From Helicobacter ibis (GTDB lineage Bacteria > Campylobacterota > Campylobacteria > Campylobacterales > Helicobacteraceae): a stretch of DNA of 64,000 nucleotides. Of the stretch, positions 37,961 to 48,640 are shown one piece after another (the first letter of the stretch is position 1; the number at the start of each line of letters is the position of its first letter). The notes under the pieces are model-generated. The model searched no databases and was not told the DNA's origin. It saw only the letters and a program-made list of their open reading frames with translations. The DNA is taken from the NCBI RefSeq assembly GCF_027859255.1, contig NZ_JAQHXR010000004.1, positions 100,411 through 164,410 of the forward strand, in the 5' to 3' direction. The translations under genes and the position numbers were made by a program.

Positions 37961-40150
37961 TTGTTACCTATTAAAAATCATTTAAGATTAGTTGGAAGTG
38001 TGCTAAGCATAGCGACAAACAAAACTCACATAATATGTATTGATAACTTTTATAATATTTCGACATTTTTTTTAGAAAATAAGGTAATTGACAAAACCTT
38101 GAATCTTTCAAAGACAGCAGAACCATTACATCACTTCTCAAAGGCAGTTGCAGTATCAAATAGGGATTCAAAGCTTGGTGTTGGCTTTGCAAAAACACCC
38201 AAAGCAATTATTCTATCAGCTACTCCTGAGATAGCTCCTATTGCTTCGCTAGATTGGCAAAAACTAGAGGTTTCAAAAGTAACCTTTTCAAAAGAGGACA
38301 ACTTTGTCTCAACTGGAGGCGAAGATGGCAGGGTGTTGCTTTATTCTGCGGATAATTACAGCTTTTTAATTGGTCTTCCGCCTTTTCCTGATTATATTGC
38401 CTCTATAGTTTTTAGTGATGCTGATAGTTTGCTTTTTGCTTCTTGTTTTAATGGTAAGGCAGTGGTATTTGATGTGGAGAAAAATAGAACATTGCTTGAT
38501 ATAGAATGCGAATCAATAATCGAAGATGCTCTATTTTTCGATAATGATACTAAATTGTTCTGTGTAACAAAAAATGGATATACGATAGTTTATGACTTGT
38601 TAAGCAAAGAAAAAATAAGTGAATTTCAAATACAGGGAGCTTGGCTTACTATATGTCAGAAGTTGCCAAACCCAAACTTTGCAGTTGTAGGTGGTAAAAA
38701 TAAATCAATGTATATTATGAATCTTTATGCAAATAAAATAATAGATTCAATTACTATGGAGAATCTTGGTCTTACAGCAATGTTTTTAGATTCATCTATT
38801 TTGTATGTAGGACATAGTGATGGTGCTATTGATATTATTGATTTAGATTCTTACAAAGAAGAAATGTTGGAATGCTTAAGCAATGATGATTTAATAGGTG
38901 CAATTAAATTAATTAGAGAACAAAATATATTTTTACAAACTTTAGAAGAATATATAACTAAAATTGAAACTTTATGGAAGACAAAATTGCAAGAAGCCAT
39001 AGATTTACTAGCAGTAGATAAGATAAATGAAGCACAAGCAGTTGTAGAACCTTTTATGAAAGATCCTAAAAAGAAAGAAGAATTTGATTATTATTGGCAA
39101 CAAAAGGCATCAGTTGCTAGTTTTTTAGATGCTATAGAAGCAAATAATCTGCAAGAAGCTTACATGCTGGTTGATAAATATCCTTACTTAAAAGAAACAA
39201 TAGCTTTTAGTCAGATAGATTCTAAGTGGGATAAGTCCTTTGAAGCGGCTAAAAGATTATTGGCACAAAATGCACAAATAAATTTGCCAAAAGCCCAAGA
39301 GTTATTAAATCCTTTTGCTAATGTAAAATGTAAAAAAGAAGCGGTAATGATGTTGCTTAGAAATACAAGTAAGTTTTTACAGGCAGAAGAAGAGTATAAA
39401 GCTAAGCGTTTTGAAGAATATTTTAAACTTTGTGATAGATTCCCATTTTTACAAGAGACGCTAATATATAAAAGTGCACTTTTAATTGGAGATCAGATAA
39501 TGCAAAGAATTAATGCATTAGAAAACCAAGGAGAATATCAAAAAGCTCATGATGTATGCAAATTATTAGCTTCAATGATTCCATTTAAAATTGTCGCCAA
39601 CGATAAGTTAAAGAGTTTAAAATTAAAACTAGAGTTTATACAAGCATATAGTGAAAATAAATTATCAGAACTATTTGCAATGGCTGAATCTAATTATGAA
39701 TTGCGTTCTTTAAAGGAATGCAGGAAAATATATGATGATTTTAAAGCAAAGGAAAAGATGGCATTTTCTTTTGCGTCTAAGGGCAAGGGTAAAGAGGTTT
39801 TAGACACATTAAAGGAATATTTATATATTGAGTGTTGGAGAGATAAGATAGCTTCTATTTTGAAGCTTGCTTATTTGTCTGAATTTATGCTAAATGCACC
39901 GGGAAAGGCTGGAGCAATAGAGGGCGTAAGTTGGAAAGAGACATTTCAATATTACATAGAAAGATATAGCAAAGATGAAGAAATAAAGAAAATAGCCGAA
40001 GAAATGGGATTAATAGATGTGTTAAATAGTATCCCGTTTGAAGGAAATAGAGAAGGTTATTTGAGTGCTATTGTTGCAGATTCTTTGCTATCTATTGATG
40101 ATAAACCATTAGTGCAGCATGAAACATCAGAAGGTAAAAATGAAAAATAG
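37961..40150 (+). CDS. WD40 propeller plus alpha-helical repeat protein of unknown function
   Basis: A 729-residue protein without signal peptide or membrane segment. Residues about 1-300 form WD40-like beta repeats ([39 protein letters not shown]). Residues about 310-700 are all helical, with repeated short Leu/Ala helices resembling TPR or a solenoid ([38 protein letters not shown]). Such an order is common in eukaryotic coat proteins and rare in bacteria. The start TTG at 37961 follows AAGGA by 6 bases. Its end overlaps ispG by 11 bases. It is probably a cytoplasmic scaffold; the function is unknown. Confidence 0.7.
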   Translation: MLPIKNHLRLVGSVLSIATNKTHIICIDNFYNISTFFLENKVIDKTLNLSKTAEPLHHFSKAVAVSNRDSKLGVGFAKTPKAIILSATPEIAPIASLDWQKLEVSKVTFSKEDNFVSTGGEDGRVLLYSADNYSFLIGLPPFPDYIASIVFSDADSLLFASCFNGKAVVFDVEKNRTLLDIECESIIEDALFFDNDTKLFCVTKNGYTIVYDLLSKEKISEFQIQGAWLTICQKLPNPNFAVVGGKNKSMYIMNLYANKIIDSITMENLGLTAMFLDSSILYVGHSDGAIDIIDLDSYKEEMLECLSNDDLIGAIKLIREQNIFLQTLEEYITKIETLWKTKLQEAIDLLAVDKINEAQAVVEPFMKDPKKKEEFDYYWQQKASVASFLDAIEANNLQEAYMLVDKYPYLKETIAFSQIDSKWDKSFEAAKRLLAQNAQINLPKAQELLNPFANVKCKKEAVMMLLRNTSKFLQAEEEYKAKRFEEYFKLCDRFPFLQETLIYKSALLIGDQIMQRINALENQGEYQKAHDVCKLLASMIPFKIVANDKLKSLKLKLEFIQAYSENKLSELFAMAESNYELRSLKECRKIYDDFKAKEKMAFSFASKGKGKEVLDTLKEYLYIECWRDKIASILKLAYLSEFMLNAPGKAGAIEGVSWKETFQYYIERYSKDEEIKKIAEEMGLIDVLNSIPFEGNREGYLSAIVADSLLSIDDKPLVQHETSEGKNEK

Positions 40151-41216
40151 ATGTAAAACAAAAGTGATAAATGTAGGTGGTGTAAAAGTTGGCGGAGATT
40201 CTCCTATTTCTGTGCAAAGCATGACATTTACTAAAACTGCAGATATAGAATCTACAAAAGCACAAATAGATGCGTTGCAATTAGCAGGTTGCGATATAGT
40301 TAGAGTAGCAGTTAGCGATGAAGAAGATGCAAATGCACTAAAAACTCTAAAACAAAGCATACAAATGCCACTTGTAGCAGATATACATTTTAGATACAAA
40401 TTAGCATTAATTGCTGCACAAAGCGTTGATTGTATAAGGATTAATCCCGGAAATATAGGCTCTAAAGATAAAATAAAAGCAGTAGTAGATGCATGTAAAG
40501 AAAGAAATATACCAATTAGAATCGGGGTGAATGCTGGAAGCTTGGAGAAGCAGTTTGAAAACAAATATGGAGCGACTGCTAAGGGCATGGTTGAATCTGC
40601 ACTTTATAATATTAAGCTTTTAGAGGATTTTGGATTTAGTGATATTAAAGTTTCGATCAAAGCAAGTGATGTAGAAAGAACGATGGAAAGTTATAGAATG
40701 CTTCGTCCAATGGTTAGATATCCATTTCACTTGGGGGTTACTGAAGCAGGGGATTTAGAATCTTCAATGATTAAAAGCTCTATGGCTTTAGGCGGACTTT
40801 TAATGGAGGGTATAGGCGATACTTTAAGAGTGTCTATAACTGGTGAGTTAGAAAAGGAGGTTGAGGTTGCTAGATCGATTCTTAGATATAGTGGTAGGCA
40901 AAAGGAGGGCATTACTTATATTTCATGTCCAACTTGTGGTAGATTACAAGCAGATTTAGTTCCACTACTAAAAGAGATAAAAGAAAAAATGCCAAAAATA
41001 AAAACTCCAATGCAACTATCAGTAATGGGTTGTGCTGTAAATGCACTAGGAGAGGCAAAGCATGCAGATGTAGCAATTGCCTTTGGGAGTGGCGATGGGC
41101 TTATTATAAAAAAAGGCACAATAATAGGAAAGTATAAAGAGAGAGAGTTAATTGATGTATTTATAAAAGAAGTTCTAATTACAGAACAAGAAATGCTAGA
41201 AAAACAAGGGATATAG
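40140..41216 (+). CDS. ispG: 4-hydroxy-3-methylbut-2-enyl diphosphate synthase IspG (GcpE)
   Basis: An iron-sulfur enzyme of the MEP isoprenoid route. 358 residues with [30 protein letters not shown], and three cluster cysteines in ISCPTCGR and [13 protein letters not shown] chose the ATG at 40140, which gives the usual family length. The ATG at 40119 would add seven residues. It overlaps the WD40 gene's end, hence is translationally coupled. Confidence 0.95.
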   Translation: MKNRCKTKVINVGGVKVGGDSPISVQSMTFTKTADIESTKAQIDALQLAGCDIVRVAVSDEEDANALKTLKQSIQMPLVADIHFRYKLALIAAQSVDCIRINPGNIGSKDKIKAVVDACKERNIPIRIGVNAGSLEKQFENKYGATAKGMVESALYNIKLLEDFGFSDIKVSIKASDVERTMESYRMLRPMVRYPFHLGVTEAGDLESSMIKSSMALGGLLMEGIGDTLRVSITGELEKEVEVARSILRYSGRQKEGITYISCPTCGRLQADLVPLLKEIKEKMPKIKTPMQLSVMGCAVNALGEAKHADVAIAFGSGDGLIIKKGTIIGKYKERELIDVFIKEVLITEQEMLEKQGI

Positions 41217-41217
41217 A

Positions 41218-41868
41218 TTATATTTTTATATTTTCTATATCTATTCTAGTTCCTAAGAATATAATTTTTGCACTTTCATATATAATTTCATTTTCGTCTA
41301 TTTGTGATATTATCCAATCTTTGTCTTTATTTTTCTTTATTGCTATTATTTGTATTTCTGATTCTAGTTCTTTTTTGGTAAGTATTGATTGCAATATTTC
41401 TCTTGCTGTTTTATTTGCGATCAGTTACTTGCATTTTGAAGGTTCTAAGCATATTTGAAATATCTATATATTCAAATTCTGGGTGCGCAATAAAGCTTCT
41501 CGTTCTGGGTATATTACTTTTGAGGCACCAAGCTTTGATAATATGCTACCATGAACTGTTGTTATTGCTTTGGCTATTATATTTTTTACACCTATTTTCT
41601 TTAGTGTCATCAGTGTTAATATGCTAGATTCTATATTTTCTCCAATGCTTACAATAACAAAATCTAAATTTGAAAAACCAGCCTCTTTTAGCGCATTTAC
41701 ATCAGTTGAATTTAGTATAAACACCATATCAGTTTTATCAGCCAGATCTTTAATTTAAGATTCGTTTTTATCGGCTATAATTACATGTTTGCCTTGATCT
41801 ATTAATCCATTTGCAATGTAGTATCCAAATTTACCAAGTCCAATTACTCCATAAGTATTCTTGTTCAT
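41218..41868 (-). pseudogene. ktrA: Decayed ktrA (TrkA-N potassium-uptake regulator)
   Basis: The pieces together cover a KtrA-type RCK protein of about 217 codons: NTYGVIGLGKFGYYIANGLI and DFVIVSIGENIESSILT, then the C-terminal IDISNMLRTFKMQV and REILQSILTKKELE. The frame is broken by a TAA at 41755-41757 and by two frameshifts. One is near 41490 (best explained by loss of one T); the other is near 41415-41420 (loss of 2 or gain of 1). RCK proteins bind NAD(H)/ATP and gate KtrB. It lies just downstream of decayed ktrB. Confidence 0.85.
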
Positions 41869-41874
41869 TTTTTC

Positions 41875-43194
41875 CTATACTAAGATTTTTGCTTCATAGT
41901 CTATTTTGACATTTTTTTGATTTGCAAATAAAGTTAATGCAAATGCTAATATACCGACTTTACCAGATAGCATTAGCAATATTATTATTGTTTTGCCAAT
42001 AGTATCGAAGTTGGCAGATAAACTTAACACACCCCCATTTCCCATAGATAATCCAACTGTTCCAAATGCAGAACACACTTCAAATAAAATTGCTAAAATC
42101 CTCTGCTACCACCATCTTCAAAAAGTGTAAGAATCATAACGCAAACACTAATATACACAGAAGATAGTACTATAATTGCAAATGATTTTGTAATTGTTTC
42201 TTGTTCTTTTTTCTATTGAGAATCGTTACTTCATTTGAGTTTCTTAATACTTTGTAGGCACAAATTAGCAAGATAGCAAGAGTGGTTACCTTTATCCCAC
42301 CAGCAGTCCCACCAGGAGCACCACCTATTGCCATAAAAATAGAGCCAAAACATAAACTTGAATCTTGAAACAGACTTAAATCAAGCGTATTAAACCCAGA
42401 AGTTCTATAATTTATAGATGTGAAGTATGAAGCTAGAATCTTTTGCCAAAGGCTTAAGTCCCCTATACTTTTTGGATTTTTGTATTCTAAAAGAAATACA
42501 GATAGAAATGTAATTACTATCAACACCCCAGTCATTATTAGTACCAACTTTGTATGTGTTGATAACTTCTTTCTTTGATGTGTTGCTTTATAATATATTT
42601 CTAATAGCACGAAATATCCAAGCCCACCTATTATTATTAGAGTGGTGATTATCAAATTTATAAACACATCATCTTTATACCACATAAGTCCTGTTTCAAA
42701 TACTGAGAATCCGGCGTTATTAAAAGCTGAAATGCTATTAAATATGCCAAGCCAAATTGATTTTATAAAACCAAAATCAAGCAAGAATCTTAAAGATAGT
42801 AAAATAGCACCAATACCCTCTATTAACAAAACAATTAAGAATAATTTTTTAAAAAAGTTAATCGCTCCAAGAGTTGTAGGAAGAGATAAGTTGTCTTTTA
42901 GTCAAGCTCTATTTTTAATCGCAAAATTAAATAAATAAAGCTAGTTACACTCATATATCCAAAGCCACCAATTTGGATTATAAGTAAAATCACAAATTAT
43001 CCTAAAACACTAAAATCACTCTCAGTATTCTTAAATATTAGTCCAGTAACACTAACTGCAGAAGATGAGGTAAAAAGAGCATCAATAAAGCTTAAATTAC
43101 CTTTGTGCATTATAGGTAAAGTTAGCACAAATGCACCAATAATAGCGATGATTATATATCCTATAAGTAGGATTCTAGCACTTGTTCTATTCAT
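41875..43194 (-). pseudogene. ktrB: Decayed ktrB (TrkH/KtrB potassium channel subunit)
   Basis: The fragments align end to end as one TrkH/KtrB transporter of about 440 codons: MNRTSARILLIGYIII, SAVSVTGLIFK, FNSISAFNNAGFSVF, INYRTSGFNTLDLSLF, GGAPGGTAGGIKVTT and CSAFGTVGLSMGNGG (the selectivity-filter regions). The frame carries a TAA at 42997-42999 and three frameshifts, near 42900, 42205 and 42107. Each is consistent with a single-base loss, the last two in short A and T runs. ATG and final stop are still present. No full-length protein can be made as read. Confidence 0.9.
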
Positions 43195-43195
43195 A

Positions 43196-44458
43196 TTAAA
43201 CTCTAATTTGTCCGTTTCCTATTATTTTGTATTTATAGCTTGTTAGAGATTCTATTCCCATTGGACCTCTTGCATGTATTTTTGAAGTTGATATTCCAAC
43301 TTCAGCTCCAAACCCAAACTCACCCCCATCGCTAAATCTAGTAGAAGCATTGACATACACGCATGCACTATCTATGGTATCTAAGAATTTTTGTGCAATA
43401 TTGTTGTCTTCGCATAATATAGATTCGCTATGACCACTGCTAAATTCGTTTATATGTTCTATTGCCCCATTTAAGCCATCTACTATTTTTAGATTCAAAA
43501 TATTGTCATTATATTCTATATGATAGCTACAAGCTTGAATCTCATCGCATTGTATATTGTGTGCCTTTAACACTTTTACACACTCACTACTACCTTTTAG
43601 AATCGTGTTTTTTTCTATTAGTTTTAATGCTACTTTTGGCAGGAATTCATCAGCTATACTCTTATCAATTAAGAGGCATTCACAGGAGTTACATACGCTT
43701 GTGCGAGATGTTTTGGCGTTTATTATTATGCCGATTGCTTTATTTTGATTGCAACTGCTATGTGCAAATATATGGCACACTCCCTTGTCTTGTTTTATCA
43801 CAGGGATTAGAGAGTTTTCTAAGACAAAGTTTATTAGTCCTTCACCGCCTCTTGGAATTATTAAATCTATGTAATTTTTTGCTCTTAGCATTCGCTTTAA
43901 GTCATCTCTATTTTGCATTGCTTGTAGCATTGTTATGCTGTTTTTTGGGATTTTGTATTTGTCCATATTTGTAAAGAAACATGATGTAATTGCTTCATTT
44001 GAATTTTGTGCTTCTTTGCCACCTTTTAATATACATACATTGCCACTTTTTATGCACAAAGCTGCTGTATCACTTGTTACATTTGGTCTAGATTCATAAA
44101 TTATCCCAATTACTCCTATTGGTGTTGATACTTTTTGTATATCTAGTTTTGCGTGATTTTGGAATCTATATATCTCTTTGCCTATTGGATTTTCTAGTAG
44201 GGCGATTTTATGTATAGATTCTTGTATTGATTTTAGTTTTTTGTCATTTAGCTCAAGTCTTTCAAGCATAGCACTGCTTAAGCCCATACTTTCTGCAATC
44301 TTCATATCTCTGCTGTTTGCTTTTATTATATTAGTAGCATTGTGGATAATTGATTCTGCAGTGCCTTGCAGGAATGAGACGATATTTTCATGCTTTATTT
44401 TAGCTAGTTTTGTTTTTGCATTTTTTGCATTTTTGAATATTTCGTCGATATTTTGCAT
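43196..44458 (-). CDS. proA: Gamma-glutamyl phosphate reductase ProA
   Basis: Second step of proline synthesis. 420 residues of aldehyde-dehydrogenase fold with IGVIGIIYESRPNVTSDTAA, LKGGKEAQNSNEAI and the nucleophile Cys region TSRTSVCNSCECLL. It ends next to decayed ktrB and begins 4 bases after ppk. proB is not in the window. Confidence 0.95.
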   Translation of the reverse strand: MQNIDEIFKNAKNAKTKLAKIKHENIVSFLQGTAESIIHNATNIIKANSRDMKIAESMGLSSAMLERLELNDKKLKSIQESIHKIALLENPIGKEIYRFQNHAKLDIQKVSTPIGVIGIIYESRPNVTSDTAALCIKSGNVCILKGGKEAQNSNEAITSCFFTNMDKYKIPKNSITMLQAMQNRDDLKRMLRAKNYIDLIIPRGGEGLINFVLENSLIPVIKQDKGVCHIFAHSSCNQNKAIGIIINAKTSRTSVCNSCECLLIDKSIADEFLPKVALKLIEKNTILKGSSECVKVLKAHNIQCDEIQACSYHIEYNDNILNLKIVDGLNGAIEHINEFSSGHSESILCEDNNIAQKFLDTIDSACVYVNASTRFSDGGEFGFGAEVGISTSKIHARGPMGIESLTSYKYKIIGNGQIRV

Positions 44459-44462
44459 TTTA

Positions 44463-46568
44463 CTAACTTTCTTTAAAGATTCTGCGAGATAGCTTTTTTG
44501 CCTTGCTTTCTTCTTTATGTTTTAGTGTGTTAAAAATTGTGTTTGTATAATCTTCTAGGAATTTTTGGCTACTTATTGTTTTATCCCCATCTTTTGATGA
44601 TAGCTTTTTGTATTCACCATTTTCTTGCAGTTCATGTGCTCTAATTGTATCTTCTATTTGTATTTTTAGGATTCCAAATAATTTATCGCTCAAAGCTTGT
44701 TCAAATATCGGTGTCATAAGCTCTACTCTTCTTTCTAAATTTCTAGGCATTAAATCTGCACTAGCAAAGTATATTTGCGTTTGAGAATGTTTAAAGTAGA
44801 AGATTCTTGCATGTTCTAGGTATTTTCCAACGATTGAAATTACTCTTATATTTTCGCTGACATTTTTTATCCCAGGACGCAAACAGCATACACCTCTTAC
44901 TATTAAGTCTATTTTTACTCCAGCATTTGAGGCTTTATATAGTGCAAGTATCACATCGGTATCTACAATTGCATTTACCTTTAGGATAATTCTCCCATCG
45001 CTACCTTTCTTTGCTTCACCATCTATTAGTTCTAGTATCTTTGGCTTTATTTGTAGTGGTGCTGCAAAAAGTGTTGATAGCTTTGATTTGTGTGAGAATC
45101 CAGATAGAGTATGGAAGAACTTTGTTGCATCTTGTGTGAATTCTCTCTTAGAAGTCATATAGCTTATATCAGTGTAGATTCTAGCTGTGCTTGGGTTGTA
45201 GTTACCTGTGCTAAGATGGACATATTCTTTTAGTTCTCTTCCTATACTTTTTATTACAAGGGCTATTTTTGCATGCACTTTCAAGCCCGGAACACCATAT
45301 ATTACATGTGCTCCTGCGTCTTCTAGTGCTTTTGCCCAATGTAGATTATTTTCTTCATCAAATCGTGCTTTTAGTTCCACTAATGCAGTTACTTGTTTGC
45401 CATTTTCTGCTGCTTCTATTAATGCTTTTACGATTGGGGAATTTTTGCCAACCCTATAAAGCGTCATTCGTATGGAGAATACTTCTGGGTCTTTTGCAGC
45501 ACTTTGTATAAAATGCACAACAGGATCAAAACTCTCATATGGCTGATAAAATAGCACATCTTGTGTATCTAAAATAGTAAAAATATCTGCTTCTAAATCT
45601 AGTGGAGGAAGAATCTTTGGTGTATAGTTTGAGAATGTCAAATGTGCAAAATTCTTATTTCCTACAATTTCCCACAATACATTTGAATTCATTGGCATTT
45701 TGCACTCATATATGTCTTCTTGTTCGATTTTTATGTAGTTTGTTATGAAACTTTTTAATTCCAAATCCTCGCTTTGCTCAATTTGCAGTCTTATTATTTC
45801 GCCTTTTCTCCTTGATTTTAGCCCTTCAGTCATTAATGCTAAAAAGTCATCAGCCTCTTCTTCTTCTATCTCCATATCCGCATTTCTAGTAACTCTAAAA
45901 GCAGTCCAACTAAGTGCTCTAAATCCTGGAAAAAGCTCATGAATAAACTCTGCTACAACACTATCTGTGCGAAAATACATATCATCTAGCTTTATAAAGC
46001 CCGGTAGCATTCTTGATATTCTTGCCATGCCAAATTTTATTTCATTTTCATTTTCTATGTTTTGTAGTTTTAATGCTAATACATAACTTAGATTGTTTAG
46101 ATGAGGGAATGGGTGGGTTGCATCAACTGCAATGGGGACTATAATCGGATATAAATGGTTTAAAAAATAATCTTGCAATTCTTCCTTTTGCTTTTTATCG
46201 GCTTCTTTATAATCTTTTATTAAAAGCCCTTCTTTACTTAGTGATTCTTTTATTTCATAGTAGCAAGATTCTAGTAGTTTTTGTTCTTTGTTTATATAGT
46301 TTCTTATTTCATCTAGTTGTTCTTTTGGAGTTAAGCCATCTGCACTGCTTTCTGCGATTCCTGCTGTATATAGTCTCTTTAGCCCTGCAACTCTAACCAT
46401 GTAAAATTCATCTAAATTAGTCCCATAAATTGCAATAAATTTTAGTCTCTCAAGCAATGGATTATTTTTGTTTTGTGCTTCGCTTAATACTCTTGTGTTG
46501 AATCTTAACCATGATAGTTCTCTATTTATGAAATTACTTGTTTGATTTAATGATTTTGCCGTTGCCAT
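44463..46568 (-). CDS. ppk: Polyphosphate kinase Ppk1
   Basis: Makes polyphosphate from ATP. 701 residues with the N-terminal FINRELSWLRFNTRVL, the phospho-His region GLKVHAKIALV and HLSTGNYNPSTARIYTD, and RNLERRVELMTPI. I chose the ATG at 46568, which has AGGGG five bases before it. A GTG two codons upstream is possible. It is followed by proA after 4 bases. Confidence 0.95.
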   Translation of the reverse strand: MATAKSLNQTSNFINRELSWLRFNTRVLSEAQNKNNPLLERLKFIAIYGTNLDEFYMVRVAGLKRLYTAGIAESSADGLTPKEQLDEIRNYINKEQKLLESCYYEIKESLSKEGLLIKDYKEADKKQKEELQDYFLNHLYPIIVPIAVDATHPFPHLNNLSYVLALKLQNIENENEIKFGMARISRMLPGFIKLDDMYFRTDSVVAEFIHELFPGFRALSWTAFRVTRNADMEIEEEEADDFLALMTEGLKSRRKGEIIRLQIEQSEDLELKSFITNYIKIEQEDIYECKMPMNSNVLWEIVGNKNFAHLTFSNYTPKILPPLDLEADIFTILDTQDVLFYQPYESFDPVVHFIQSAAKDPEVFSIRMTLYRVGKNSPIVKALIEAAENGKQVTALVELKARFDEENNLHWAKALEDAGAHVIYGVPGLKVHAKIALVIKSIGRELKEYVHLSTGNYNPSTARIYTDISYMTSKREFTQDATKFFHTLSGFSHKSKLSTLFAAPLQIKPKILELIDGEAKKGSDGRIILKVNAIVDTDVILALYKASNAGVKIDLIVRGVCCLRPGIKNVSENIRVISIVGKYLEHARIFYFKHSQTQIYFASADLMPRNLERRVELMTPIFEQALSDKLFGILKIQIEDTIRAHELQENGEYKKLSSKDGDKTISSQKFLEDYTNTIFNTLKHKEESKAKKLSRRIFKES

Positions 46569-46685
46569 ATCCACCCCTAAAATTAAAACTAAAATTTAAG
46601 ATTATATAAATAATCTCTTAAATGAAGCTTCTATGGTTTAAGTTGTATTAGTGTATGATTTCCAAAAATCATTATGGAGTTTTTA

Positions 46686-47675
46686 ATGAAACTTGACTAT
46701 AAGGATTCAGGTGTCAATATACAAGAAGGTAATGAGCTTGTAGAGAATTTAAAAGAAGTAGTAAAAAAGACATTTAATAATCAAGTAATAGGTGGAATTG
46801 GTTCATTTAGCGGTGCTTACGCCATGCCTAGTGGATATAAAGAACCTGTGATGTTAGCTGCTACAGATGGAGTTGGCACAAAGCTAAAGTTAGCAATACA
46901 AGCAAACAAGCTCAATACAATAGGAATCGACTTGGTTGCTATGTGTGTGAATGACCTTATTTGTAATTTTGCAGAACCATTATTCTTTTTAGATTATTAT
47001 GCAACTGGGAAGCTTGATAAAAACAGGGCATTAGAAGTGATAAAAGGTATAGCATCTGGTTGCATGGAAGCAGAATGTGCTCTAATAGGTGGTGAGAGTG
47101 CAGAGATGCCTGGAATTTATAGTGATAATGATTTTGATTTGGCTGGGTTTGCTGTTGGTGTAGCTGAAAGAGAGATTGTAGAGAGAGAGAATAATCTAAA
47201 AAGCGGAGATGTAGTAATCGCTCTAAGTAGTAGTGGAATCCACTCAAATGGGTATTCTCTAGTTAGAAAAATAATAGAGACAAATAATATTGATATATAT
47301 TCTAAATTTGGAGATTCCACGCTAATAGATTCACTGCTTACTCCTACAAAAATTTATGTAAAAACATTTAAAAAAATCTCCAAAAACATAAAGGCTCTAG
47401 CACATATTACAGGTGGTGGATTGATTGAGAATATCCCTAGAATCTTGCCTAAGAATCTTGATTGCTATATTTTTGAAAAAGATATACAAAAGTTGCCTAT
47501 TTTTGAATTTTTAGAACAATATATTAAAGATAATGATAAATATAGAACATTTAATATGGGCGTTGGAATGGTGCTTGTATGCAGTAAAGAAAATGTAGAT
47601 TCAGTCTTAAAAGATAGTGGTGGTTATATTTTAGGCGAGATAAAAGAGGGAAGCAGTCGTGTTGCGTTTGTTTAA
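46686..47675 (+). CDS. purM: Phosphoribosylformylglycinamidine cyclo-ligase PurM
   Basis: Forms aminoimidazole ribotide in purine synthesis. 329 residues with LDYKDSGVNIQEGNELV at the start, GVGTKLKLAI, CVNDLICNFAEPLFFLDY and HITGGGLIENIPRIL. The GGAG at 46676-46679 supports the ATG at 46686. An ATG four codons earlier overlaps that site. Confidence 0.95.
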   Translation: MKLDYKDSGVNIQEGNELVENLKEVVKKTFNNQVIGGIGSFSGAYAMPSGYKEPVMLAATDGVGTKLKLAIQANKLNTIGIDLVAMCVNDLICNFAEPLFFLDYYATGKLDKNRALEVIKGIASGCMEAECALIGGESAEMPGIYSDNDFDLAGFAVGVAEREIVERENNLKSGDVVIALSSSGIHSNGYSLVRKIIETNNIDIYSKFGDSTLIDSLLTPTKIYVKTFKKISKNIKALAHITGGGLIENIPRILPKNLDCYIFEKDIQKLPIFEFLEQYIKDNDKYRTFNMGVGMVLVCSKENVDSVLKDSGGYILGEIKEGSSRVAFV

Positions 47676-47731
47676 TATATAAGATTATGGTAGAATGCAA
47701 AGCTAAATGAAACTAAAAATTGAGTGGGGCA

Positions 47732-48640
47732 ATGATAAGAGGTATCATAAATTTTTTTAAGGTTTATCCTTTACCAATTTTCGTTCTTCTTTTAACATTT
47801 GCTATTTATTATTCTATTTTTGAAGTTGTTAGAAATAGTGATAATAATGGAAGCAGAGCTGTTACCGAAGAGGAATCTATGATGTCTCAAAACTCTGATG
47901 CAAATGCTACAAAAATAACGACAATAACACCTGATCACATACCACAATTAATACCTCAATTGCCAGAGGATGATGTGCAACTTGCACAAAAGAATAATGA
48001 TTATCTAAGCTCTAAAGTAAAATCGCTAAATATTAGAGAACTACCAAATGCTAATTCAAATATAGTTGGAAAACTAACGCCTAGTATAAGAGTTGTGATA
48101 CTAGAGGATTTAGGAGAATGGGTAAAAGTAGGAATGGATAATGGAAATGTTGGGTTTGTTGTTAAAGCTTATACAAAGCTTGTGGAATCTCCATTGCTAG
48201 AAACTCAAACAAAGCCTAAAGTAAAAATATCACTTGACAATAAAGAATTATATACATCTTCTGTGCCTAGATTAAATATTAGAGAACTACCAAATGCTAA
48301 TTCAAATATAGTTGGAAAACTAACGCCTGATATAAAAGTTGTGATATTAGAGGATTTAGGAGAGTGGGTAAAAATAGGCAGTGATGTTGAGCTTGGGTTT
48401 GTGTTAAAAAGATTCTTGAAGTTGGCTAATTTTAATGAAGAACTTTTAGAGCAAGAAGACTTATTTACTTCAATGGTGCCTAGATTAAATGTTAGAGAAA
48501 ATCCAAGCGTAGAATCTGTAATACTAGATAAATTAACACCTGAAGATAGGGTGCAAATAATACAAGAAGAAGGCGAGTGGGCGAAGATTTCTGGCACTAA
48601 AAATGGCTGGGTTGTTAAGCGTTCTTTAAAGAGATTGTAA
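47732..48640 (+). CDS. Membrane-anchored protein with three bacterial SH3 domains
   Basis: A 302-residue protein with one N-terminal membrane helix (LPIFVLLLTFAIYYSIFEVV), a Ser/Asn/Thr linker, then three SH3b domains of about 80 residues. Each has the LN(I/V)RE-P pattern, a GKLTP turn and a GEWxK-x-G-F/WV end. Periplasmic SH3b domains often bind peptidoglycan peptides. The first two share 19 identical residues (LNIRELPNANSNIVGKLTP). Its stop overlaps the aroE start by one base. Confidence 0.8.
   Translation: MIRGIINFFKVYPLPIFVLLLTFAIYYSIFEVVRNSDNNGSRAVTEEESMMSQNSDANATKITTITPDHIPQLIPQLPEDDVQLAQKNNDYLSSKVKSLNIRELPNANSNIVGKLTPSIRVVILEDLGEWVKVGMDNGNVGFVVKAYTKLVESPLLETQTKPKVKISLDNKELYTSSVPRLNIRELPNANSNIVGKLTPDIKVVILEDLGEWVKIGSDVELGFVLKRFLKLANFNEELLEQEDLFTSMVPRLNVRENPSVESVILDKLTPEDRVQIIQEEGEWAKISGTKNGWVVKRSLKRL
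48027..48373 (+). repeat. Tandem near-identical 101-bp units inside the SH3 gene
   Basis: Copy 1 at 48027-48127 and copy 2 at 48273-48373 differ at five positions in 101. The first 56 bases are identical. The period is 246 bases (82 codons), so unequal recombination would add or remove exactly one SH3 domain in frame. Confidence 0.9.

Noticed and set aside
41218..43194. Sequencing error as the cause of the broken ktr genes
   Set aside because: Seven lesions fall within 2 kb, two of them nonsense codons that base miscalls in runs would not explain, while the flanking genes are clean. It is not excluded without reads.
43462..43974. A 170-codon plus-strand ORF antisense to proA
   Set aside because: It mirrors proA codons; composition is Leu/Tyr/Cys-rich as expected for an antisense frame and no domain is recognisable.
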